NCBI GenBank assembly: GCA_918807975.1
Contig: OU964923.1
Location: 25,773,235-25,837,234 of the forward strand
Length of the DNA stretch: 64,000 nt
Origin: Aplidium turbinatum
Lineage: Eukaryota; Chordata; Ascidiacea; Aplousobranchia; Polyclinidae
Direction: 5' to 3'
Positions 23,028 to 34,273 of the stretch are shown in pieces. Position numbers and translations under genes: made by a program. Position 1 is the stretch's first letter; the number at the start of each line of letters is the position of its first letter. A model generated the notes under the pieces. That model was not told the origin of the DNA and searched no databases. It worked only from the letters and a program-made list of their open reading frames with translations.

Positions 23028-24174
23028 AGGTGCACTGCAACGAAAATACATGGCTTTTGTATTTGTAGATCTTTCTGAAATAAAACGTTTTTCAACAATT
23101 TTTTTATTTTTTGTGTTACCATTAATTAAAAAACCTAAAAAAACCTTTTTTGAATTGAACGATTCCAATTGGTCAAAATTTTTGATGACGTCATTGGCTG
23201 GCAAAGCGGCATCCAAGGTCTACTGTTTTGCTTGCAAACACAAGGAACAAATCGCGTAGGCTACCGAAACAGCGAACAATTTTGTGCTAAGGGAGTTTTT
23301 ACACCCTTAAAATGATGGCTTCTTGTATGGCTCCCGGTTGTACTAACCGGGGAATCGTCAAAGGGGTATCCTTTCATCGTTTACCTCTGAATAATGACGA
23401 CAAGCTGAAGAAATGGATCTCAGCGATGAAACTCAGAAACCCACCTGTAAACAAGCACTGCCGTGTGTGCAGCAATAATTTTCTGGCCAGCGATTACCAA
23501 CGTGATCTACAGCAGGTAGAGCTACAAGGCACCAGGTCCAGACACCTGCTCATCCCTGAAGCTGTTTCTTCTGTCTTTGATTTTTCAAGATATGTGAAAG
23601 CCACTGTCAATACAGTAGGCTACCCACAGAACTCAATCGACCTAGGTACAGGTCTGTGAGTACGATCGGGCGTTTGGATCGAATAGCAAAGCGAGAAAAC
23701 AACAAGACTTTGAAACAGGTCAGTAGGACAGTAAAACATTGGCAGGGTAGGCATATTAGGCAACTCTGAACACATAGGCTACTTTTAGTTGATATAAACC
23801 ACTCTTGGTTCAAGCAAATTATTTTCCTGCATTTTTTTCAATGCAAATTTTCCATCCGACTGCTGTCCGAACTGGTGTTGTCTGTCAAGTCGCCGTCTTT
23901 TTGGTTCAAAGAAAAATCCTTGTCTTGTTTCAGACATCTTGTTTATGCTCAATATACAATGACCTATGCGACGTTTCTAAGGCAAATGCATGAAGTTGTT
24001 TACTTGGTTGCCAGCCGATGACGTCACAAGACACATAGCGCCATCAGGTGGCCGATTTTAATTTGGTTATATCTCTCAAACAAAAAGGCATATCACAAAA
24101 TTTTTTCGAAAAATGTAATACTTAAACAGTAAAGAATCACCAAAAAAATTTTAATTTTTCATTTCAGGTCCCCT
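23028..24174 (+). mobile_element. Kolobok-like transposon with THAP gene
   Basis: 1,147 bp, ends AGGTGCACTG and AGGGGACCTG (inverted), flanked by TTAA at 23024-23027 and 24175-24178. The empty site can be read: the Penelope frame runs through one TTAA. TTAA targets, AGG/GGG-type ends and a THAP-domain protein are features of the Kolobok superfamily. No DDE transposase is present, so the copy is non-autonomous. Confidence 0.75.
23312..23659 (+). CDS. THAP-domain protein of the Kolobok-like element
   Basis: 115 aa. Residues about 3-85 form a THAP zinc finger (C2CH, DNA binding): MASCMAPGCTNRG gives the first two Cys, the invariant Trp is in KKWISAMK, and HCRVCSNNF is the last zinc motif. The usual C-x2-H is C-x2-N here, so one predicted zinc ligand is missing. 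The conserved AVPT-like box is replaced by LLIPEAV. It is too short for a transposase. It sits inside the TTAA-flanked element, so it belongs to that transposon rather than the host. Confidence 0.75.
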   Translation: MMASCMAPGCTNRGIVKGVSFHRLPLNNDDKLKKWISAMKLRNPPVNKHCRVCSNNFLASDYQRDLQQVELQGTRSRHLLIPEAVSSVFDFSRYVKATVNTVGYPQNSIDLGTGL

Positions 24175-24592
24175 TTAAATTTTGTTTCAGTGGTATAGTT
24201 TTTCCTAATTTTGTGATGAGATGATTTGTAGCAGTGACCATACTGCCGTATTTGCCACGATTGCCGCAAAGGGAGCATTTTCCGCAGGGTTGAGATGATC
24301 CAATCTTAGAGCTTGTGTTCAATGAAAGGCTTTTAAAATTTGTCAGTATCTGAGTCAATGTGGTAGGTTTTTTGTATACAATCATAGAAGTGTGGTTTAG
24401 TTTGCGTTCTTTATTGGTAAGTTTCAGTTTATCAGGGAATGACGTAGCCCATACAATTTTGTCGTCGAATTTTTTTCCCATGTTTTTCTGTGGTTGACTA
24501 GGTCCAAATCGCTCTGTCCATGTTTTTTCGTATTGTTGAACAATGTGTTTCTGGTTAGGCTTATGATGGTAGGCCTTACAATAGTATACCAT
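24175..24592 (-). pseudogene. Linker region of Penelope-like element
   Basis: About 140 codons ahead of the GIY-YIG part, with KKPTTLTQILTNF and CGKCSLCGNRG, a Cys-rich linker typical of Penelope-like proteins between polymerase and nuclease. The upstream part is not recognisable as reverse transcriptase. Confidence 0.65.
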
Positions 24593-25125
24593 ACTCTTTC
24601 GTGCAATTTTCCTTTTATTTCGTCTTTGATTGTTAGGTCTTTACATTAATTCTTTAATGTAGCTAGAGTAAAACGTTTTTTCATTTCTTTGCACTTTCAT
24701 CATTTGAATTTTGTGCTGTTTGCTTCCAGCTTAGCTTAACTGAAGATGATCTAGCTTCTAGCTGATCGAAATCGATTTTAGCAATATATGATTGAACTGA
24801 CTCGTGTGAGAATAAATTTCTTTGCAAATAAAAACAACCATTTCCTCTTCTTTTTATTAATATCACTCAACTCTCACTTGGTCATGGTTCAATTGCTTTA
24901 TGACGCAAGAGTTCACAGGACAAATTTACATCACTGATTGACTACACTGCATAGCCTACGTGTCCATCACCTTTCGTTTGAGAAGTCAACAGACTGAACT
25001 CCATTATCGGTATTTTGAAAAAGATTAGAGATAATATTGCGTTTGTTTGAGATTTTATGCTGGGAAGTATTTCAATAAAAAGAAGTTTAAAGTTTCTTCT
25101 TGTTGCTGTGTATGATAACTCTGAT

Positions 25126-28100
25126 ATGGCTCACGTTTCATTTCAAGAAGAGTATATGCGAATTCCCATTGTGACCAGAACCTACACAACTGCATGTCTT
25201 TTCACCACACTTGCTGTGGTAAGTATTTATAGATTTGAGCTTTTCAATTTATTTGATATACCCGGTACAGGAAACTGATGACAATTAACACTATTTCTGA
25301 AATGTTTTTTACAAAATAATGATTTCATTTACGCGAAGTCACTCTGTAGCATTAAAGTAGTGGTGTACCACTAGCGGCATTAAACTAAATTTTCCACTGT
25401 TTGTATCATTATACTAATCCTTTCTCTAATGCAGTGTTTCTTGATCTTTTCTACCTCAGTAGACGCACCGTAGACCTCTAGAAATGCGGTTGCGCACTGG
25501 TTGTTACAGCAAAGTAAACGCGTTTGCAACATATTTCATCCCCTGAAAAGATTGAACAAAAAATACAACAGAGCCAAAGTCGTTGATTGTAGTTGCCGAA
25601 ACATTTCAAAAACTTTCTTGATCTTTTCAGGAGACAAAATAGGTTGCATCCTTATTGAGGGTTAGAAATAGAAACATTTCTAACGGTTAGAAATGTTTCT
25701 ATTTCTAACCAAACGGGGACGAAATAGGTTGTATCCACATCTAAGTAGTAAACGCACAGTTTTTTGGCTATATGTACTGGTACTGTAGACTACTTTATTT
25801 CTCTTAAATCACTTGCAAGTTGTTAGCATATCACATAAGGCTCATAGTTATAATATCTAAAGTGCTGTATGCTCAATGAGATGAGTGGAAACAGAAAAAG
25901 TTATACAAAATGTAGCCTTTGATATTGTAAAAATTTGAAATTATAAAAACACACATCACAAATTGACATCACATCTTTAATTAAAAAAAAAAATGATCTG
26001 ACAACAAAACAGATCACACCATTCATTAAACTGAACTGCCCAGCCAATAGAAACTAAAAGCTTACTGAAACACATGCTTTGCTTGTATTATATTTTTGAT
26101 AAATTGTTCATCACATTAATACAGCAAAATGTGACAAAAGTGAATGTGACTGTTCACCAGGCATTTAATTGAATAATATGATATACGGTACCGGTACTCT
26201 TTCGGTGTAAAATATGCTAATGTATTCTGTGTTTTTTTGTTAATTTGCATTTATTCCGACAATTTATCAGTCAGACACGACTGAGACTTTTTGAAATTGG
26301 TTTCATTTTACATAGTTAATTGTTTTGCAATATAGCAAAATGATTCTGTGTTGCAGTTATACAGGTAGTCATTACCTGATCTAGCTCTCTGAAGAAGTCA
26401 GCAGAGTCTGATTAATGAAACTTCGAAATAAATTTGCATTATCACCTGAAATACCATACGATAGTTTTGCTTATTGTACACCAGAAGAGTGTATCACAGA
26501 TATATATATAGTTTTTAAAGTGAAGTGGCGATATTTACATTACCTTGTGGAATATGATTTGGTGACCTTGTAAGGCCGTAATTATCATATTTTGAGAAAA
26601 AATAAACCAGGTATTGATTACCATCAATATAGCCAGCTCCATGCCAAAAAGTGTAATAACATTAAACTCTTGATTGCTTTACACATGTTAATATTGTTAG
26701 TTTGTGTTGTTTCACTAGAATAGTGCGTGTCACCGTTTTGCTACACATTAGTGAATTTCCGAAAAGTGTATGATGCCATAAATATTTTTTTATAGTAGGT
26801 AGAGTTTGAATAATGCGATCTTGAGCATGGAGATTTCCAAGATTTTTCTAATTGAATGGTCTTGCTTTGCAAAGGAAGGTTTTGTACCAAGCCAAATTTT
26901 CAAAATTATTAAGTTTTGCCACTAAGTTAGATATACTCGATTACTCGTGCAGAAGTCTGTATTTTTGTATGAGCAAATTTTTGCTTAGGTTATGGTTGGT
27001 TAACCTAAGGCAAAACGTGGGGTAAGTCTGTGAATTTTTTCTTCATGTTCGAAAAGCAGTGGCATTTAGCCTGATTCACACTGTTTTGTGTGAACCCATT
27101 CTTAGACTCTTAATAAAGCAGATGAAGAAGGCTGTGTTGGTTTGGACACGTAACACAGAGTAGAAGTTGTGTGGCCAAAGAAAATTTAATGTTTGGACAT
27201 TGATGGGAATAATCTATGAATACATCTTAAGAAGCATTGGCTTAATCTGGAAAGATCTGTAGTCGGTTGATCTCATCTCAGCCGACCTTCAGGACCAGGT
27301 GGTATGTAAAATGCTGCCAGCTGGAATAGACATTCGTTTGCTCTTAGCCCTCACAATTTAGTGAAACAGGAGATGTTAAATCATAAATTTATAATGGTAG
27401 ATATAAACCCACCATAGACTTTCAATTTTTCCACAGCATAATATCCCCACAAGATAATGGCTCTTCGTAAACATTGCTACATTTTATTGTCTTTTCTAAT
27501 CGACTAATTGTTGTTCACAGCAATTGGATGTCATTTCTCCATTTCAAATCTACTTCAATCCATCCCTTATTTTCCATCACTATGAAGTATGGAGGCTTTT
27601 CACAAATTTCCTGTTCTTTGGAAAGCTCGAGTTCAATTTCTTTTTTAACATGTTATTTTTGTATCCTTTTTGAACTTGTTTTAATTAATGGAGACGTTTC
27701 CATTAGTGATGCAATGTATGCAAGATTTTGGCCAGAGGCAGGATGTTTCGGCCAGAGAATGTCAACTCCGACCGGAACTTCCAGTCTTTGTTAACATCTA
27801 TCTTATAATCAATGTTTTAACCAAGCGGCTGTTGGCAGTAGCATTGACAGGGTGGTCCAGAGGGTATTTTTGGACCCTGGATAATTTTAAGAGAATCTGT
27901 AATCATTCCAAGGGGCTTATGAACTTGCAGAAACCACCTCGTATTTGCAAGATATGGTGCGTTTTCTTAGAAATGTCTGAACTTGGGGCCTGAGAGTCTC
28001 ATTCATACTGGACCCAAATTATCCTCTTAACAGCCCAGGTTTTTGGTACACCACTCTTATCAAGCAGTGGTGTAACAGGGAACTGGATAACATTGTGTTA

Positions 28101-31100
28101 TGGTAATCCTTACGGTCCTTTAAACTTTAAAGGGATTCATTTAAGAGTAAATCTTTCTAGGTAGATTTTAAATTTTTTTGTGTTTTTTATCCACCTGATG
28201 TAGTATTGTTTTTAAGATATTGAAGATTTTTGATCCACTTCCTTGAACCTATTTTCAATCTTACATGTACATTTAAGACCAATGTTACAGCCAACACATG
28301 TAATTGTATATTCTTGCGTTTACTACAACACCACAATGAAACATAGAATTACATTTATCCAAGGTCATGAACTTGACTACAGCCATACACACAGTTGGCA
28401 CACACACCTAGCCGGAGCTGAAACAAGTGGCCGGAGTTTGGCCGATTCCAGAGGTTGTTCCATCACTAGTTTCAATATATGGTTTGTTAAAATAATACAA
28501 AGATTCATCCAGAGCTATGCTCAAACTTTTTAATCTCGGCTGAGCAAGACTTTGTGAGTTAATGCTAGACTTTGTCCACTAAAACGTACTAATGAGAAAC
28601 AGTTGGAAATAAAATTATTTTCCAGTTATATAGACTTTATAATACGTTATACTTACATCACAAACATAGAGAAACGCTTATTGTTGAACAATTCAATCTG
28701 ATTAACTAGGAGCAGCAAACGACCATTGGGTCATCTATTCCTTTGCTCCGAACTGTTCATTATAATATAGAACATAACAGCGTATGTATGCAAGTAAAAA
28801 AAAGAAAGCTCCATGCCAAATATAGCCAGCTCCATGCCAAAAAGTGTAATAACATTAAACTCTTGATTGCTTTACACATGTCAATATTGTTAGTTTGTGT
28901 TGTTTCACTAGAATAGTGCGTGTCACCGTTTTGCTACACATTAGTGCATTTCCGAAAAGTGTATGATGCCATAAATATTTTTTTATAGTAGGTAGAGTTT
29001 GAATAATGCGATCTTGAGCATGGAGATTTCCAAGATTTTTCTAATTCAATGGTCTTGCTTTGCAAAGGAAGGTTTTGTACCAAGCCAAATTGGCAAGCCA
29101 AATTGGCTACTACTACTTTTTGGCATGGAGCTGGAGCAAGTAAAAAAAAAGAAAAACATAAGTTATTGCAATGAAATTCATTTGTGGATATTAAAATGAA
29201 AGGCGTTAGTAAAAAAGCCACCCGTACATATTTTAAGTTAAAAACTTATGTCAATACTGGTAAGCACAATTGCTGGACTCGTTTGTAGCAAATCCACCCC
29301 CAGAGCGTAGTGATAATGACATTCAATCTACATTCTACACAGTTGAAGGGAAATATCTTACCAAATGTTGTTGGTATTTTTGCAACTGTATTTATTTGTG
29401 TTTCAAAACCATTGAACGTAAGTTTGTTCTTAACTTGGCATTGCATCACAGATATCGTTATTGCAGAATGTTGGAAGAAGGATCCTTCAGAAATAGAACA
29501 GCGGATTTTGTGTTCATGTTCATGTTAGGAGGATTAGTCATGTGTGTATCCTTTTTAATGCGGTAATGAGAACTACGGTATGTGTCTAACACATGCTGCA
29601 AAGGTGTTGCAGGCAAACTTTTCTAATGTGCGGTTTCTAATACGGGTCTGCTACTATTCGGTGAGTCTGATTCGGTGAGTTCCTAACCTCTAACCCCTAA
29701 CCCAAAACGGCAATGATAATTAGGCTGCGGTACCCGATAATTAAAAAAAAAAAATTAAAAAAATCACTAAATATGGATCGGACTCACCAAATCGGACTAA
29801 CCGAAACGGGCCATTTCGTCTAATACAGTAGTCCCCGCTTATTAAACCCATCTCGACAGCGGACGATTTTGGGCTTACTAAGCGAAAGACGATTATCTAC
29901 ATATTCAGTCTCTATAGCGCTATACCTTCAGTAATTCCATACCGAACCACGTTGGGCTAAATAAGCGGGTGGGGCCTATTAACCGTGGACTTACTGTAGC
30001 GGGGGCTACTGTAGGCTACCTACCGTGTTTCATTTTTGTTCAGGTTTTGGTTAGCTTGCAACAATTACTGTCTTAAAAGCAATCTTTAAGTTATGCGTAA
30101 CCGCAGCAAGCACAGTGCATAACTGCATATGCATTCAACCCATTCATGCAATCGCCTATGTTTGACATCTATTTTCCTATAAATCATTAACTGCAGGTTA
30201 TTGGGTTATTTGTCAATCTTGTGTTTTTGGGACAAGCGTTCACCATAATGCTTGTGTACGTATGGAGTAGAAGGAATCCTTACATAAGAATGAGCTTTTT
30301 CGGAATACTCACGTTTCGGGTGAGTATATATGTATAAAATGTATTAATCAAACAATACACACCAGTCTGTGTGTCATTCATTTTTTTTTGTCCAGCTTAT
30401 GTATTGTCATGTCATTCGACCGTTTTGTCTGGCGGAAACCAGGGTTAATGGACCTTATTGCCAAATGTAAAAAATTCCTGATTAAAAAAAATCGGTTTGA
30501 GTTCCCAAATTCTAAAATAAAAATAGGATTTTCGGCAAGGATTAATAAAAGTAGGGGAGCGCCAACGCTGCGATATCTGACAAATGGAGTCAAAAGTGTT
30601 GCCGAAACTTTTATGAATCCCTCATTTTCGCAGTGGAGGTGTTAGAGGGAAGTAACCCAAATTTAATGTTAACCATGCACTTCAAAGAATGCTGAGGAAA
30701 TTTGTTTATATTGCGGTACATGAAGTTGAAATGAATGCAAAATGATACAGATTCACTGCTACAACTTCATCTCGCAAAAACTTGTAAATACGAGGTTGAG
30801 TCAATGAGTGATGAGACTTTTAAAAACTTAAGTTTGTATTGACTGGCATTCAAGAAATACTTTTTATTTTTCAACATAGTTTTCTTTTATTGCAACACGC
30901 TTGTTCCATTTTGATATTAGATTGTCTATGCCTTTGGCGTGGAATTCCGTGAGCTGAGATCTCAACCAGTTGCTCAAACTCAGCAAAACCACTGAAGTAC
31001 CTAATTGAGAAAGTCTCACCAGTTATTGACTCACCCTGGTATGCTGTGAACTAGGATCGGTACAAAAATTGATTGAATGTGCAGCCCAAATAGAAACGAA

Positions 31101-32916
31101 ATAAACGGATTTGCATTGCTTCTCTGTAAACCCTGCATGTCACTAGAAGTTTAGGACCCAGTCAGCAATAATTATCATTTTATATACAAAAAACGTTTTA
31201 CATGTTGCTATTTGTTAATGTATATACAAAAAGTAACTTGTTAAAATTGGGATATTTATGACTTGTACTTTTAGGCGCCTTACCTACCCTGGGTTCTGGT
31301 CGGGTTTTCCATCATGCTGGGAAATTCATTTATTGTTGACGTTATTGGTAAGCTGTCTTCCTGCACTCAATTAATGTTATATGGAACACTGCTTCGGTTT
31401 AATTGTTCTCATGTAACTAAGGTGGTTTTAGAATCTCGCAACGTGAAGCCTGAGGTTTCAACTTTTAAATTGTGATATTTTGAAACGATTTCGTGTGACG
31501 CCAATAGCGTGCTGTCGCTGCTTTGTACCAATTAAGCAATAAAACTTAACCACAAGACAATATTCCATTCCGTTGGCTCGGCAAGGTAGAACGAATGGAA
31601 GAGTACACCTGCCTAAAAATATGCAGGGGAACCTTGTGGCGGTCAACGTACTAAATACGAGTGCGTGGAAAGCCGCCATCAAGACAAATTTTCTGACGTC
31701 CTACCCTCGCGATACGGGGAACGAAGGCGTGCACTAACTAACCAACTATACATAAAATGAGGATTATAAGATCTGACTATGCCTTATAACTGTAACGACA
31801 CTCCGGACAGAAAAGCATCCTATTCAATATTCATCTCACAATTCTCATTTTATGTACGGTATTGTAGATTTAAAGTAACTCCTGATGAGGACACAAGTAC
31901 GTGTCGAAAACGTTGAGTTTATTTGTATTATGTTATGTTTCTTTGCGTAATAAATATGTTAAACCCGTTGAAGTTACTTTGTTTTGTCGGTCTATGGTTC
32001 AACAAAGCGACCGCTCTACCAAAGCTTTATAAATCGTACCTTGCTGTAAATCTCAGCTTCCACTAATAATTCCTCGCATGTTTGCAGGAATATCTTGCGG
32101 GCACATCTACTACTTTTTAGAGGACGTATTTCCGCAACAAAATGCTGGATTTAAAATTCTTCACACACCAAGAATACTGTAAGCTGAATATGTTTTGTGC
32201 TACTACAGTAGTAAATATCCCTGCTAATTCATTCTTAAAATACCGCACCTATTTGTGTAGACACTAGACGTGTACTGCCTGTGTCTGATAGAAACCGCCT
32301 TAAAACTTACGTGTTGGTTCACATTCATTCATTTCACACTTTTGTTGGTTTATATGAAGTTAAACTTCGAGACACACCCTTTCATCAGGTTTATTTTATT
32401 GTGTGCTGGAAGAGTTTCGTTCACCGCCTAAGGTTATGCGAATTTGCGAAGTGCTTTCTTTTAATGTCATTTGTAGCTGTGTAGATTTGGAATGCCGGTA
32501 ACTTTATCCTTCGATTTGATACACCATCTAATAAAATCATTGCCTCGTCTAATTTACGAGTTGCTCTTCGACAACAGCAGTCTTAGATTCAAAATATTTT
32601 CTTGCTGTAGCATTCCAACTCTTCGGAAAATTACTTTAAAGCGCGGAGCCTGTCATGTCGCAGCTTTGACTTATTTTTGGTTTTCACGATTTTGCCTTTT
32701 AGGAAATACTTATTCGACGCGCCACCGGAAAGTGAAGAGTATGAAAGATTACCTGAAGCGGACAGCCCTGGTGGGTTTGCCTGGGGCCAAGCCCCGACCG
32801 GAGCTACTCCTGACGAAACCCCTGCAGACAACGCTGATGAACCCTCTACAGACAACAAGGACGAAACCCCCTCTGACAATGTCGAAGAAGTAGAGAACAC
32901 CCAAAACCAACAATAA
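25126..32916 (+). CDS. DERL2: Derlin-2, ER-associated degradation rhomboid pseudoprotease
   Basis: Seven exons with GT..AG borders and matching phases: 25126-25218, 27521-27660, 29452-29545, 30197-30319, 31275-31347, 32088-32178 and 32703-32916; the product is 275 aa. It aligns with Derlin-2 end to end: [17 protein letters not shown], the WR motif ([10 protein letters not shown]), [44 protein letters not shown] and [14 protein letters not shown]. Derlins form part of the retrotranslocation channel in the ER membrane and recruit p97/VCP. The start at 25126 matches the family; an in-frame Met 23 codons upstream is not needed. The C-terminal GFAWGQ is followed by an unusual acidic, Thr/Pro-rich tail instead of the usual GQRLGG, so the p97-binding SHP box looks altered. 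Introns are 0.4-2.3 kb with many MITEs. Confidence 0.96.
25600..25740. repeat. Hairpin between short direct repeats
   Basis: GGTTAGAAATAGAAACATTT and its reverse complement form a near-perfect hairpin at about 25670-25722, between two copies of AATAGGTTG(C/T)ATCC. Intron 1 of Derlin-2. Confidence 0.6.
26633..26900. mobile_element. MITE family E, copy 1 (truncated)
   Basis: Begins CCAGCTCCATGCCAAAAAGT and matches the copy at 28826 closely for about 260 bp, then diverges and lacks the right end. Confidence 0.7.
27840..28070. repeat. Dispersed repeat, copy 1
   Basis: Diverged match to 49195-49420, with blocks such as GAAACCACC, GGGGCCTGAG and CCAAATTATCCTC in the same order. Intron 2 of Derlin-2. 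Confidence 0.5.
28826..29134. mobile_element. MITE family E, copy 2 (complete)
   Basis: CCAGCTCCATGCCAAAAAGT at the left is mirrored by ACTTTTTGGCATGGAGCTGG at the right. About 309 bp, non-coding, Derlin-2 intron 2. Confidence 0.75.
29644..29818. mobile_element. Mutator-like MITE, family A, copy 4
   Basis: 175 bp, GGGTCTGCTACTATTCGG to GGGCCATTTC, with 8-bp duplication TCTAATAC (29636-29643 and 29819-29826). The right duplication overlaps the first base of the neighbouring MITE. Confidence 0.8.
29826..30011. mobile_element. Pogo/Tigger-type MITE
   Basis: 186 bp with CAGTAGTCCCCGCTTATTAA at the left and GCGGGGGCTACTG at the right, TA on both sides. These ends resemble Tigger-type MITEs. Derlin-2 intron 3. 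Confidence 0.75.
30785..31010 (-). pseudogene. Mariner transposase C-terminal fragment
   Basis: The minus strand encodes [18 protein letters not shown], then [17 protein letters not shown] and a stop, matching the end of mariner-family transposases. A change of frame lies just upstream of this segment. An end-like sequence (TTGAGTCAATGAGTGATGAG) follows. Only this tail remains, in Derlin-2 intron 4. Confidence 0.7.
31872..31980 (+). ncRNA. Hammerhead-ribozyme-like motif
   Basis: CTGATGA at 31882-31888, then a GACAC / GTGTC stem with a 6-nt loop, then GAAA. Stem I is AAAGTAACT (31872-31880) with AGTTACTTT (31972-31980). A long AT-rich stem III closes the rest. There is one extra G before stem II and one extra A after the GAA, so it is probably a decayed copy. 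Such ribozymes are known in the terminal repeats of Penelope-like elements and in retrozymes. Confidence 0.5.
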
Positions 32917-33239
32917 CCAAAACCTGCTGATGCTTTTCATTTTTTGATACAAAATTGCGAAATCAACGCAATCGGTTCTCAACTTCTCATCATTCGACAA
33001 GTGAAATTTAACGAATGCTCTGAAGGTGTCTACTGGGTGATGCTTGATTTGCAGTGGACTACATACTGCTTGTATTTATTGCGTGCTTTGGGAGAAACTT
33101 CTGTTTTATAGTAACGACTCTGTTTTTAAAAGCAGTTGATTCAATGCATAATTACGCAATATTTTCTTTTATTTTTGTTATTGATAATATTATAGAATAA
33201 ATGCACACCAAACCATCATAAATTAGTCTGTCTGAAAAT

Positions 33240-33648
33240 TTAAGATTTTTTAACAAGTTGGCCAAAAAGGTACATGGTGTAAACATAGCCAAACCCAGTC
33301 AGCAGATATATTGCTGGTAGGATCACAGAGTCCAGTTTACCAGATCGGTGCACTGGTATTCCGGCCTTGAGCTGTTTCTGCAGAAATAAAAGGTGGATGA
33401 AATTTCTTAAATTATGTGGCGATATTATAAATCCTTCGAACGATTTAAGAAAATGTTAATCGCAAAATCACGCGATCAATTCGAATCAAAGTACAATAAC
33501 CTACTGGTATAAGACTGCTGAAAAAACGATTGTTTTAATATTAAAAATAACGACTCAATAGCCTACATTTACAGCATATCTGCCGATTATGCAAGTTTTG
33601 GGACATACCTCCTTCGCCTTAAATATTTCAGAATTTTTCGACCGAATC
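33240..33648 (-). CDS. COX7A-like cytochrome c oxidase subunit, C-terminal exons
   Basis: The last exon 33240-33377 (46 codons with the stop) encodes KQLKAGIPVHRSGKLDSVIL followed by a single membrane segment and a K-K-S end; it matches the COX7A family IPVHLKGG..D..LYR..M.L pattern and length. The preceding exon ends at 33609 with a GTATGT donor in phase 0 and reads SEIFKAKE, as expected for the VQEHFQ region. COX7A is a small inner-membrane subunit of complex IV, and relatives bridge complexes III and IV. Upstream of the second exon I find no in-frame Met or acceptor, so the N-terminus is unresolved. It converges tail-to-tail with Derlin-2, 323 bp away. Confidence 0.6.
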
Positions 33649-34273
33649 AAGTGATGTCAGAAAGGGAAATTGGCCCACATATTAAACGCTCAAAACAGAC
33701 CCATTATCCCTAACTCACTATGCTGCTGAGCCATTTACAGAAGACTGACTGAACTCTTCTCCATTTTGGCTGGCAATGTACTGATCTAATGCCGCAGCGT
33801 ATGCGCCCACCTCGTAAACCAATCAATTCACAACATGCGTTTGGGTGCTTGCGTCGAACCCCAATTCTTGCAGAAAAGAAGTTACGCTAAATTACTGCAT
33901 AAAATCTGAAGTAGGTTACTCCAACTCCACCAAGACAAACGAAGGTCGCTACCTTCTGTGAATACAGTACGAAATCAGATAAATATTGTTGCTGTGAGTG
34001 AGCGCAAAGATTTTTGTTTCCATGTTAATCGTTTTTAAGGTAACGTTCAAATATTATGTAACGCTTTTTTTCCGAATTTTTGATAGATGAAACACATTAG
34101 TAGGTCAACAGGGAACTCCGATTATCGAAGTAGACTTTGATTTGACAAGCGCTATCACTCAGGGTATTTTTTGGCTTCTTTGAAATAATTGCGTTTTGGG
34201 CCGAGTTTCAATGGTAGGTGATGACGTTGGTCTCTTCAATGGTTAGAGAAAGTGATTTCGCAAGGTAACTTAC

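Larger units (their letters stand above)
20995..24832 (-). mobile_element. Penelope-like element with inverted partial copy, twice interrupted
   Basis: The main body reads on the minus strand from 24832 to about 22680. An inverted copy of its first ~300 bp lies at 20995-21298, essentially identical to 24535-24832. Such partial inverted copies are usual for Penelope-like insertions. Coding remnants contain a CxxCxxCG-type linker and a C-terminal GIY-YIG nuclease. A reverse transcriptase is not visible, so the copy is incomplete. A TA-flanked MITE and a TTAA-flanked transposon have inserted into it. Confidence 0.75.

Noticed and set aside
33711-33810. Terminal exon ending V-N-G-S-A-A for the unidentified gene
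   Set aside because: The phase does not fit the preceding exon with the available acceptor; a competing frame from about 33850 is equally open.
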